Origin: Bacteroidota bacterium | GTDB lineage: Bacteria; Bacteroidota; Bacteroidia; CAILMK01; JACPUW01 | Length of the DNA: 64,000 nucleotides | Direction of reading: 5' to 3' | NCBI GenBank assembly: GCA_016192035.1 | Contig: JACPUW010000001.1 | Location: 33,090-97,089, forward strand | Part shown: in pieces, positions 19,895 to 29,123 of the stretch | Numbering within the stretch: the stretch's first letter is position 1 | How the letters are laid out: each line of letters opens with the position of its first letter | Program-made: the position numbers and the translations under genes | Notes under the pieces: model-generated | Database searches by the model: none | What the model saw: the letters and a program-made list of their open reading frames with translations, nothing else | What the model was told of the DNA's origin: nothing

Positions 19895-21622
19895 ATGAAA
19901 GCGAGTATAGCAGGTAAGCCACTTGGCCCGGTTATCCCAAACATAGCCACCATGTTGCGGCGCAATAGTGTGGATTTTGGGCCCAACCAGGTTTTTGCCC
20001 AAAAAGCCGATGACGGTGAATACCACGGCATAACTTGGGCTATTTTTTTTCAGGAAATCAATTGTATAGCTGCCAATCTCAAGGAGCTGGGCTTTAGTCC
20101 GGGCGACAAAATGGTGCTGTTTTCCAGAAACCAACTGCACATGCTCCAAATGGAACTCGCGGTCATGGCCTATGGCGGTATTGCCGTACCCATTTTTGCC
20201 CATTTCAAGCGCGAAACAGCGGAACTGCTCATCAAGCATTCCGAAGCGCGGTGGCTTTTTGTGGAGGGCCAATCTCAACTGGATACCCTGCCTGGCGACC
20301 TGGAGGTGCATAGGGTCTTTGTGTCTGATAGCTACCAAGATGGCTATGCCCTGCCTTGTGCCCCTTTTGCCGGCCTGTTGGTTTCCAATCAAGAGCAAGT
20401 GCTTGACTATGAAATAAAACCAGATTCCGTTTGCTTAAATATGTTTACCTCCGGCACTATGGGATTGCCCAAATGCGTGCAGCTCACACATGGCAATATC
20501 CTTTCGCAGCAAGCCGGTTTGTCTTTGGTGTGGGACCTGGGCCCGTCTGACAGGTTTTTGTCTTACTTGCCTTGGCACCACAGTTTTGGCGGCATTTTCG
20601 AGTTGTTTACCGCCCTGCGCACCGGTGCCACCTATTTTTTGGAAAGCTCCTATGGCAAAAGCCCCGAATCTATTTTTAACAATTGGAACAAGGTGAGGCC
20701 CACTGTCTTCTTTAGCGTTCCTAAAGTATATCAAGCCCTGTACGACTTAACCCGGGAAAGCAAAGAAGCCGAAGACGTTTTCTTCAACTCAGGACTAAAG
20801 TTCATCTTCACCGCAGCTGCCGCTTTGCCCGAAAGGTTATCGGCCGAATTTGAAAAACGGGGCATCCCTGTAATTGAAGGTTGGGGGCTTACCGAAACCT
20901 CACCCTGTTGCACCCTTACCAACCCCAGCCTCAAAAGGGAACCGGGCCTGGTGGGCATGCCACTGCCAGGCGTGCAACTGCGTATATCCCATGACGAAGA
21001 AATACAGGTAAAAGGCCCCAACGTAATGCTTGGGTACTTCAACAATGACGCTGCCAATCAAGAAGCCTTTACTCCAGATGGCTGGTACCGCACCGGCGAT
21101 GTGGGTGCCTTGGGACCCAATGGCCTCACACTCATAGCTAGAAAGGATAGGATCTTCAAGTTGTCAAATGGTGAAAAGGTCATTCCCACCGACCTGGAAA
21201 AAGCCATTGAGCTCCGCTGCCACTATGTGCAGTATGCCGTGGTTACCGGCAGTGGCGAAGAACATCCCGTGGCCCTTATTTTCCCAAACAAAAAACTACT
21301 GGAACAGCCTGACTATCAGGTCACACCTGAAGAAGGTTGTTTTTGTCCCAGGAGCCTCAATGAATTGGGACGCTGTTTTTCAGGGTGCCTTGAGCTGGCC
21401 AACAATACGATAGGCCAAAAATTCGCCAAGGTCAAATCGGCAGCTATCATCATGGATGAACTATCGCTAGAGGGCAATACCCTTACCCCTTCCATGAAAA
21501 TGGCACCCAAGAATGTGCTGGAGAAATACCGGGCACATCTGAAAAACCTCTATGGCGAACAAGTGCCGGTGAACGAGGAAGTATATGTGATAGACCTTAA
21601 CAAGAAACACAACATCAAGTAA
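19895..21622 (+). CDS. AMP-forming acyl-CoA ligase, substrate unknown
   Basis: FTSGTMGLPKCVQLTHGN, EGWGLTETSP, DGWYRTGDVG, A10-like TPSMKMAPKNVLEKY; overall resembles long-chain acyl-CoA ligases. Confidence 0.88.
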   Translation: MKASIAGKPLGPVIPNIATMLRRNSVDFGPNQVFAQKADDGEYHGITWAIFFQEINCIAANLKELGFSPGDKMVLFSRNQLHMLQMELAVMAYGGIAVPIFAHFKRETAELLIKHSEARWLFVEGQSQLDTLPGDLEVHRVFVSDSYQDGYALPCAPFAGLLVSNQEQVLDYEIKPDSVCLNMFTSGTMGLPKCVQLTHGNILSQQAGLSLVWDLGPSDRFLSYLPWHHSFGGIFELFTALRTGATYFLESSYGKSPESIFNNWNKVRPTVFFSVPKVYQALYDLTRESKEAEDVFFNSGLKFIFTAAAALPERLSAEFEKRGIPVIEGWGLTETSPCCTLTNPSLKREPGLVGMPLPGVQLRISHDEEIQVKGPNVMLGYFNNDAANQEAFTPDGWYRTGDVGALGPNGLTLIARKDRIFKLSNGEKVIPTDLEKAIELRCHYVQYAVVTGSGEEHPVALIFPNKKLLEQPDYQVTPEEGCFCPRSLNELGRCFSGCLELANNTIGQKFAKVKSAAIIMDELSLEGNTLTPSMKMAPKNVLEKYRAHLKNLYGEQVPVNEEVYVIDLNKKHNIK

Positions 21623-22843
21623 ATGTATAAAATAGCCAGTACCGAAACCATGAAAAAAGTCATGGGCGACTATTTCAAATCGCTCGGTAGCGGTGACAAC
21701 AAAGTAGCATGGTGTACCAGCGTGGGTCCCGCCGAACTCCTGCGGTCTTTTGGCTTTGAAGTCTATTTTCCCGAAAATCACGGTGCCTTGCTGGGGGCTA
21801 CCCGTTCTGCCATGGACTACATTCCCGAAGCCGTGAAATGCGGATACTCGGGCCATGTGTGCAGCTATACCACCGCCGATATTGGCAGCTACCTCAAGGG
21901 AGAAACCCCGCTTTCCAAACACTATGGCATGGCTGGGGCTCCTAAACCTGATCTAATTGCCTATAACACAAATCAGTGTAGGGAAGTCCAAGATTGGTTT
22001 GGCTTTTTTGCCAAAGAGTTTGGCTGCCCTATAGTGGGTATCCAGCCACCCAGGCATGTGGACCAAACCTCTCAAGAAGAGGTGGACCTGGTGGTAGCGC
22101 AGTTCAAACGCATGATTCCGGCCTGTGAAAATGCCAGCGGCAGCAAGTTTGACATAGATAGGTTTAGGGAAGTGGTAAGGCTGAGCAAGGAGGCTACCCT
22201 GCTGTGGCAGAAAGTGCTAAAAACGTCCACCGCACCCATAGCGCCCATTAGCTTCTTTGACGGCACCATACACATGGGGCCTATTGTGGTGCTTAGGGGC
22301 ACACAGGTGGCCAAAGATTACTATGCCAACCTCTTGGAGGAATTGGAACAAAACCTGGCCCAGGGAAAGGGCTTTTTGCCCAAGGCAAAGACCAGGATAT
22401 TTTGGGAAGGAATGCCCATTTGGGGCAAGCTGCGCATGTTGAGCGACCTTTTTGCCGATAACGCCGCCGCCGTGGTGGCGTCCACCTATTGCAGCAGTTG
22501 GGTGTTTGATCAATTTGATGAACGTGACCCATTTGAAAGCACTGCCCGTGCCTATACCGATATATTCATCAACCGAAGCGAAAAGGCCAAAATGGACATG
22601 TTGGCCAATTGGTTTGTAGAGTATGGCATAGACGGTATAGTCTATCACGATAGCAAGACCTGTTTTAACAACAGCAATGCAAAATTTGGCATGCCACAGC
22701 GCCTCAGGGACCGCACCGGGGTGCCGGCACTGGTGATTGAAGGCGACCTGTGCGACCTGCGCTTTTTTAGTGAAGGACAGAGCACCACCAAGATTGAAAC
22801 TTTTTTGGAACAGCTTGAAGACCAAAAGTCAGCCGTGATATGA
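21623..22843 (+). CDS. 2-hydroxyacyl-CoA dehydratase/BcrB-family protein (lone third D-component)
   Basis: Family-like order of conserved Cys/loops: VAWCTSVGPAELLRSFGFEVYFPENHGALLGA, YSGHVCSYTTADIG, GIVYHDSKTCFNNS, VIEGDLCDLRFFSEGQ. Confidence 0.82.
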   Translation: MYKIASTETMKKVMGDYFKSLGSGDNKVAWCTSVGPAELLRSFGFEVYFPENHGALLGATRSAMDYIPEAVKCGYSGHVCSYTTADIGSYLKGETPLSKHYGMAGAPKPDLIAYNTNQCREVQDWFGFFAKEFGCPIVGIQPPRHVDQTSQEEVDLVVAQFKRMIPACENASGSKFDIDRFREVVRLSKEATLLWQKVLKTSTAPIAPISFFDGTIHMGPIVVLRGTQVAKDYYANLLEELEQNLAQGKGFLPKAKTRIFWEGMPIWGKLRMLSDLFADNAAAVVASTYCSSWVFDQFDERDPFESTARAYTDIFINRSEKAKMDMLANWFVEYGIDGIVYHDSKTCFNNSNAKFGMPQRLRDRTGVPALVIEGDLCDLRFFSEGQSTTKIETFLEQLEDQKSAVI

Positions 22844-24693
22844 GCAATAACCAACCACTCAACATAGGCATAGTGGGTTTGGGGCCTGTGGGTATGATCA
22901 TGGCCGTGAAACTCCAAGAAGCGGGTTGCCAGGTATCACTCTGCGTGCGAAATGAGGTGAAGCGCAACCGCATTCTTACCGAAGGCATCAAGATAGAAAA
23001 TGTATTTCAGGCCCAGGCGGCCTTTACCCAAGTATATGCATCCCTTGGCTCCTTGGTTGACCTGCCACTGGATTTCCTCATCATTGCCACCAAGTCATAC
23101 CAAGTGCCCGAACTCATTCCCCATCTGGCCATGCTCAACACCGAGAAAATTACCGTGGTGGCAGCCCAGAATGGCATTGATGTGGAACAACTGCTCATTC
23201 CCACCTTTGGCGAGTCAAAGGTGCTGCGCATGGTAGTGAACTATGCCGGAAATATGGTTTCGCCCAATGTGGTGAAGGCCACCTTTTTCTCCGCACCCAA
23301 CTATCTCGGTTCACTCAATGATTCGCGCAGCGCACAAGCACAGGCACTGGCCAATGCACTGAGCAGCACAGGCCTGGAAACCAAAACCGTGGATTCGTTT
23401 GAATTATTTAAAAGGGCTTGGCAAAAAACCATCCTTAACTCTTCGCTCAGCGCCCTATGCGGGGTGGGACGGCTCACCATGGCCGAAGCAATGGCCGACC
23501 CTGACACCGTGGAACTTATAGAACAAACCATAAACGAGGCAGTGGTAGTGGCCGAGAAAGAAAAAGTCAGATTTCCCGATGACTTTGTTCGCCAGTGCCT
23601 TAAGTACCTTAAAAACGGAGGTGACCACTTTCCCTCCCTCGCCCTTGACCTAATCAATGGCCGCCCCACCGAAATAGACTATTTCAATGGAAAAATAGTG
23701 GAGTATGGCCGCAAGCACTATGTGCGCACTTCGCTCAACCTGTCTATGACCAACATGGTGAAAGCCATGACGAACAAGAACATCATTTCACGGGTGCCCG
23801 GTGCCGCCGGCAACGTGGCCAGAAAAATATTGGACAAGGGTTTGGTGGACAAAAAGGCTACCCCGGCCACCTTCCGCAACTCCGATTGTTTCCTGGGCAT
23901 TGACCTGGGTTCATCCTATGCCAAGTTTTGCGTGGCCGATGACAAGGGAAATGCCCTGTTCAGGTATTTCTTGCCTACCATGACCAATGATAAGCAGGCC
24001 TTTAAAAACGTGATGCAGGCCATAGCTTCCAATTTCCAGATTAAGTACTCATGCGCCACTGGATATGGCCGAAAGCATTTTACCGAAACCGATATGGTGA
24101 AAACGGAAATCAATTGTGCCGCCGCCGGTGTGTCGCATTATTTCCACGGGGCCAAGAATATCATTGATATAGGGGGAGAAGACATTAAGATCATCCGCTG
24201 CGAGGCCGATGATTCCGTGCTCAACTTCTACATGAATGACAAGTGCGCGGCAGGCACCGGTTCTTTCTTGGCCGAAATAGCCGAGCGCGCCGATATCAAA
24301 ATTGCCGAAATGAGCGGTTTGGCTGCCCTTTCCTCTTATGACAAGGAGCTCAATAGCTTCTGTACCGTGTTTGCCAAAACCGAAATCATGAATTGGATTT
24401 TCGACGGGCTTAGCCTAGAGGATATCTCTAAGGGGATTTACCTCTCCATAGCAAACCGCGTGGCCAAAATGCGCCTTGACCCAGGCATCCCTACCTATAT
24501 GATTGGGGGTGTCATAGCCCATCACCCCTATCTCAGGGAATTGCTGGCACAGCGCTTTGACAAGGAGATTCACATAGTGGAACAGCCCCAGTTTGTGGTG
24601 GCCTTAGGGGCCGCCTTGCTGGCCGCCATGGCCCACTCACGTGAAACGGCCAGAAAAGGCCTTGAACAACAAGCAAATACCGTAACTGTGTAA
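22840..24693 (+). CDS. Fusion: ketopantoate reductase (PanE/ApbA)-like domain + BadF/BadG/BcrA/BcrD-type ATPase
   Basis: N-half LNIGIVGLGPVGMIMAVKLQEAG ... KRAWQKTILN ... GRPTEIDYFNG; C-half CFLGIDLGSSYAKFCVADD ... ATGYGRKHF ... DIGGEDIKII ... MNDKCAAGTGSFLAEIAERA ... FCTVFAKTEI. One continuous 617-aa frame overlapping the upstream gene by 4 bp. Confidence 0.88.
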   Translation: MSNNQPLNIGIVGLGPVGMIMAVKLQEAGCQVSLCVRNEVKRNRILTEGIKIENVFQAQAAFTQVYASLGSLVDLPLDFLIIATKSYQVPELIPHLAMLNTEKITVVAAQNGIDVEQLLIPTFGESKVLRMVVNYAGNMVSPNVVKATFFSAPNYLGSLNDSRSAQAQALANALSSTGLETKTVDSFELFKRAWQKTILNSSLSALCGVGRLTMAEAMADPDTVELIEQTINEAVVVAEKEKVRFPDDFVRQCLKYLKNGGDHFPSLALDLINGRPTEIDYFNGKIVEYGRKHYVRTSLNLSMTNMVKAMTNKNIISRVPGAAGNVARKILDKGLVDKKATPATFRNSDCFLGIDLGSSYAKFCVADDKGNALFRYFLPTMTNDKQAFKNVMQAIASNFQIKYSCATGYGRKHFTETDMVKTEINCAAAGVSHYFHGAKNIIDIGGEDIKIIRCEADDSVLNFYMNDKCAAGTGSFLAEIAERADIKIAEMSGLAALSSYDKELNSFCTVFAKTEIMNWIFDGLSLEDISKGIYLSIANRVAKMRLDPGIPTYMIGGVIAHHPYLRELLAQRFDKEIHIVEQPQFVVALGAALLAAMAHSRETARKGLEQQANTVTV

Positions 24694-24695
24694 AT

Positions 24696-25892
24696 ATGAC
24701 TAAAGACCTAAACATGTTTCCCGAGGCCCGCATTCCTTTTGGCACTTGGGGGAGCAGTTATTTTCCGGCTTGGCAGTCCTCTCCTTTGGCAGAGGTAAAC
24801 ATTGGCCAATTTGCCGGCGAGGGCATGGCCCTTATCATGTCTAAGCGTAAGGTGCCCATCAGGGTGCTTGATTATTTGGTGGTTGGCTCCACTGTGCCCT
24901 GGCACTACAAGTTTTGGAATGCCACCGTGGTGGCTTCATGTACGGGCCACCGTATGCCGGGCCACCACCTGGAGCAAGCTTGCGCCACCGGGCTGCAGGC
25001 CATAGTAGCTGCAGGTGCTCAGGTGCAGTCGGGCTCTAGCGAGGCCGCAGGGGTCCTCACTTTCGACCGGACATCCGACTCACCCGTGGGCGTGTTTCCC
25101 GAACGACGTGCCTACCGGCGCACCGAGGTGATTTCTGACGTATGGGACAACTTTGGCTTTGATCCTTCTACCGAGAATGCCATGATTGCCTCTGCGGGTA
25201 ATGTGGCCCGCAAGTACAAGGTGGACCGTGCAGAGATTGACGATATGGTGGCGTTTAGGTACCAACAGTATTTTCAGGGCAAGGAATCGGGTTTCATACA
25301 GCGGGTGGCCGTTCCCATGGAGGTACTCAACATGCAGGGCAAATCCATGGGCACCATAGCAGATGATATTGGGGTAAAGAAAATATCGCTCCAGGCCCTG
25401 CATGCCATGCGCGAACTGGAAACGGGCGTGACCGGCGGGAGCCAAACACACGCCGCCGATGGTATGGCTACCATGCTGGTAACCAACAAGGAAATGGCAA
25501 AACAGCTTAGTACCCGGCCCGAAATTGACATTAGGTTCGTGGCAAAGGCCGAGGTACGGGTTCACGCATCCTGCATGCCCGAAGCCCCAGCCGCTGCCGT
25601 GCAAAAGCTCCTGTCTAAAACCGGCTTGTCCATGAACGATATGGCCGTGGTCAAGGACCACAACCCATTTGCCGTCAACGATGCCGTGTTTGCCAAGGTT
25701 TTTGGCTATGACTGGCACAAAATGAACAACAACGGTTGTCCATTGGTGTGGGGTCACCCCCAGGGGCCCACTCTTACCCGTGTCACCATTGAAGCCCTGG
25801 AAGAAGCCGCTGACCTAGGTGGGGGATACGTGCTCATTTTTGGCTGTGCCGCCGGTGATGTAGGTATCGCTGCCGTCTTTAAAGTTTCTTGA
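24696..25892 (+). CDS. Divergent thiolase-family protein
   Basis: EQACATGLQAI (nucleophile Cys), DHNPFAVNDAVFAKVF, WGHPQGPTLTR, GCAAGDVGIA; last motif differs from canonical CxGGG. Confidence 0.82.
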   Translation: MTKDLNMFPEARIPFGTWGSSYFPAWQSSPLAEVNIGQFAGEGMALIMSKRKVPIRVLDYLVVGSTVPWHYKFWNATVVASCTGHRMPGHHLEQACATGLQAIVAAGAQVQSGSSEAAGVLTFDRTSDSPVGVFPERRAYRRTEVISDVWDNFGFDPSTENAMIASAGNVARKYKVDRAEIDDMVAFRYQQYFQGKESGFIQRVAVPMEVLNMQGKSMGTIADDIGVKKISLQALHAMRELETGVTGGSQTHAADGMATMLVTNKEMAKQLSTRPEIDIRFVAKAEVRVHASCMPEAPAAAVQKLLSKTGLSMNDMAVVKDHNPFAVNDAVFAKVFGYDWHKMNNNGCPLVWGHPQGPTLTRVTIEALEEAADLGGGYVLIFGCAAGDVGIAAVFKVS

Positions 25893-25917
25893 AAAACAAT
25901 AAATTGACTATTCTATC

Positions 25918-28026
25918 ATGACAAGCAATTCCCAAAAAATACATGCCATGCGCCAACCCACGCTCCAGTCATTGGGGCTGGGGTCGGTGTTGGAGATTTT
26001 CCAAAACGGCCATATGCCCCTGCAAACGGCCGAATTGGTGGACGAAGTTTTTGGCCCTGAGGGACAGCGGGGCGCTATGGTGATTTCTGGTGCCAGCGGC
26101 ATAGTGGGTGCTGGCAAGGTGATGCAGTTTGCCTCCAGGCTGCAGCCCTATGGCATTCCCATCATTGCCCTTGACCTGCCAGGAGCCCCTGATGGGCTGG
26201 CCCAGCAATACAAGGGTTTACAGGCTTCTTTTGGGCCCAAGGCAGCCGCCGACATTATGCAGTACGTGGTACGCATAAACTATGATGGCAGCTCCCTGCC
26301 TGCGGCACTCCATCAATACAATCCCAAGTTCCTACTTGAGGCCATACCTGAAAACCTGGCCCTTAAAAGAGCCCACTACGAACTTTTCCGAAACGCATTC
26401 CCGGGCATACACATCTGGTCGGTTACTTCCGGATTCCCTTCATCTGAGTTGGGAGTGGGCATAGCCCACCCCGCTTTCCCGCATGAAATCAACAAGATAT
26501 TTGAAATAGTAGAGGAAAACCCCTCACCACAAACGCGCCTGCTCTGGAGCCTGGGCCTTATCCCGCTCAAGGTGAGCGACAACTGGTCCTTTGTGCTCGA
26601 TGTCTTTTTCTGCGGTTTGTTGCAGGCCTGCCTGCATTTCTGCCACCGCACCAATACACCGTACTGGAAGGTGGACAAATACATACGAAAGGTGTTGGGC
26701 CCCAACCCTTTTAGGGCGCATGACGTGATTGGTGCCAAAGGGGCCAATTTCCTTACATGGTCTTGCCTCCACCACCTGTCGCTACACTATGGGCCTCTAT
26801 ACCGTCCTGAAAACCAGCTGGAAATACGAAAGGAAAGTGGGCAGAACTGGTACCCGCTCAATCACTTCCGCCCTCTGGTCAACTGGACACTCGACCCCGA
26901 AACCGAGGCGGAGTTGAATACCATTGTAATGGGTGCGCTCTACCAAATGACCTCCCTTATGGTGCATGAACACCGGGCACAACCGGCTGTGATGAACCTA
27001 ATAGGCGAGGTATGCGCCCAGTTTACCAGGGGCATACTGGCCCACTGCCGCCAAGCAGGGCCTCATGGCGTGCGCCAGCAAGTGGCACAGTTCCATAAAC
27101 TGCTGCCAGAGGCAGCCCTATCGCCTTGGTACCCCCAGGTTTTTGACCAAATGGACAGCCCTGAATGGCAGCAGCTATATGTAAACGCCGAACACAATGG
27201 GCAAGTAGGCACCATTACCATAGCCCGTGAAAGCTATAACCGCGACGTGGATGCCGAATTGAACCGTGCCATAGATTGGCTTAATAAACAAGGCATTAAG
27301 AGTGTAATCGTGACCGGCGATTTCCACCTTTCCACACAAATGGTAGGGGCCGATACCAATGAATTCTTCCCGGCCATAGTACAGGCCGAAGAGGGTATCC
27401 GAATTGCCGCCACTTGGTCGGCTACGGCGCGCAGGCTGCACACGGAGTTTGATGTGTCGGTGGGATTTATACATGGCAAGCGCTGCATGGGGGGAATGCT
27501 GGAACTGCTCATGCACTGCCACTACCTCATAGCGCCTTCTTCGGTTTCGTTTGCCATGCCTGAGGTTACCCTACCCGTATTGCCCGGCATGGAGGGTTGT
27601 CACTGGGCATTGCGAAAATGCCCCGAGTCACTGCGCATCAACGTGTTGCACATGCTCCTCACCGGCAAGGCCGTGAAGGCATCAGAAACCGTAGGATGGC
27701 TGCTGGATGTGAGCGGTACCATGGATCAATGCCTGTTAAAGGCTTGGGAAATAGCCAATAAAGGGGCTAAGGCCCAGGCTCCGCGACCATTTGTTGAAAC
27801 GGGGTTTGCCATGAATTCGCTTGAATGGGCGGCCCTGGAACCCACCACCGACCCTGCACTGCAAGGTGCCCGTGAAGCCATTGCTGCCTGCATTGATGGG
27901 GCATGCGCCGTGGGCCTAGAACAAGCACTGCCGCTCCAGGCCAAATACTCCGGTGAGTTTATGACCACCCAGCTATGCCGCCGGGGAAGGGTGGGCTCCG
28001 AGCGCGATAAGATTGTGAATGTGTAA
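25918..28026 (+). CDS. 3-hydroxyacyl-CoA dehydrogenase-like N-domain fused to enoyl-CoA hydratase C-domain
   Basis: N-terminal Rossmann-like AMVISGASGIVGAGKVMQFASRLQ, AHPAFPHEINKIFEIVE; C-terminal MVGADTNEFF, MGGMLELLMHCHYLIAPSSVSFAMPEVTLPVLPGMEG. Confidence 0.78.
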   Translation: MTSNSQKIHAMRQPTLQSLGLGSVLEIFQNGHMPLQTAELVDEVFGPEGQRGAMVISGASGIVGAGKVMQFASRLQPYGIPIIALDLPGAPDGLAQQYKGLQASFGPKAAADIMQYVVRINYDGSSLPAALHQYNPKFLLEAIPENLALKRAHYELFRNAFPGIHIWSVTSGFPSSELGVGIAHPAFPHEINKIFEIVEENPSPQTRLLWSLGLIPLKVSDNWSFVLDVFFCGLLQACLHFCHRTNTPYWKVDKYIRKVLGPNPFRAHDVIGAKGANFLTWSCLHHLSLHYGPLYRPENQLEIRKESGQNWYPLNHFRPLVNWTLDPETEAELNTIVMGALYQMTSLMVHEHRAQPAVMNLIGEVCAQFTRGILAHCRQAGPHGVRQQVAQFHKLLPEAALSPWYPQVFDQMDSPEWQQLYVNAEHNGQVGTITIARESYNRDVDAELNRAIDWLNKQGIKSVIVTGDFHLSTQMVGADTNEFFPAIVQAEEGIRIAATWSATARRLHTEFDVSVGFIHGKRCMGGMLELLMHCHYLIAPSSVSFAMPEVTLPVLPGMEGCHWALRKCPESLRINVLHMLLTGKAVKASETVGWLLDVSGTMDQCLLKAWEIANKGAKAQAPRPFVETGFAMNSLEWAALEPTTDPALQGAREAIAACIDGACAVGLEQALPLQAKYSGEFMTTQLCRRGRVGSERDKIVNV

Positions 28027-28044
28027 GCCAAAGAATAGATAGAC

Positions 28045-29100
28045 ATGAAGTTGTATCAATACCAAATGACCCAAACCCAGGCCGATTTCCAGTTGGTGGA
28101 ATCTGAAATGCCCGCGTTGGCCCCTGGCCAGGCCCTGGTACAGGTAGCGGGCTGTGGCGTATGCCATACCGACATAAGCTTCTGGCACCATGGGGTAAGG
28201 ACCAAAAAGGAATTGCCGCTCACCCTGGGCCACGAGATTAGCGGCACCGTGGTAGATGGCCCTGAACACCTCCTGGGCCAGGCTGTGATCATACCTGCCG
28301 TGCTCCCCTGTGGCGAATGCGAGCTGTGCCAAATGGGCCGGAGCAATATCTGCCAAAACCAATTGATGCCCGGAAATGATTTTCATGGCGGTTTTGCCTC
28401 ACACATTGCCGTGCCTTCCCGGTTTCTATGCCCAGTGCCTAAGTCATTGTTGGGCACATATCCATTGGAACGCCTATCGGTGGTGGCCGATGCCATATCT
28501 ACCCCTTACCAAGTAATAGAAAAGGCTGAGTTACAGCCCGGCGATTTTGCCATAGTGATTGGTGTGGGCGGGGTAGGTGTGTATGGCGCCCTTTTGGCCA
28601 AAATCAAGGGGGCCAAGGTGCTGGCCATTGACATAGACGATCAGAAACTGGCCAATGCCATGAAACACGGCGTGGATGCCACCCTCAATTCAAGGGACAA
28701 GGACATAAAGGCCATTAAGGCTGAGGTAAAGGAAATTGCCAAGTCGCTGGGCGCCCCTAAGTATGCCTGGAAGATCTTTGAGATTTCTGGCACCGCGCCG
28801 GGACAAGAATTGGCCTTTAACCTAATCACTTTCGCATCGACCATGAGCGTGGTGGGCTTTACCATGGCCAAGCCTGATGTGAGGCTCAGCAACCTCATGG
28901 CCTTTGATGCCAAACTAATAGGCACTTGGGGATGCAAACCTGAATTGTATGCCAATGTGTTAGCCCTCATTGACAGTGGCCGGCTGGAAATTGGCAACTT
29001 CGTGGAAACATTCCAAATGTCACAAATCAATCAGGTATTTCAAAATACCCTGGCCCACAAGTACTCAAAACGTTCTGTCATGGTACCAGACTTTAATTGA
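28045..29100 (+). CDS. had: 6-hydroxycyclohex-1-ene-1-carbonyl-CoA dehydrogenase
   Basis: Zinc alcohol dehydrogenase with GCGVCHTDISFWHHGVRTKKELPLTLGHEISG, CGECELCQMGRSNIC; adjacent to oah and dch. Confidence 0.88.
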   Translation: MKLYQYQMTQTQADFQLVESEMPALAPGQALVQVAGCGVCHTDISFWHHGVRTKKELPLTLGHEISGTVVDGPEHLLGQAVIIPAVLPCGECELCQMGRSNICQNQLMPGNDFHGGFASHIAVPSRFLCPVPKSLLGTYPLERLSVVADAISTPYQVIEKAELQPGDFAIVIGVGGVGVYGALLAKIKGAKVLAIDIDDQKLANAMKHGVDATLNSRDKDIKAIKAEVKEIAKSLGAPKYAWKIFEISGTAPGQELAFNLITFASTMSVVGFTMAKPDVRLSNLMAFDAKLIGTWGCKPELYANVLALIDSGRLEIGNFVETFQMSQINQVFQNTLAHKYSKRSVMVPDFN

Positions 29101-29123
29101 CTCCAAACCAAAAATTGAATCAT

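Noticed and set aside
19391-20398. 335-aa minus ORF
   Set aside because: Antisense to bcrD and the ligase, whose translations carry conserved motifs; shadow ORF in high-GC coding sequence.
25080-25757. 225-aa minus ORF
   Set aside because: Antisense shadow of the thiolase gene.
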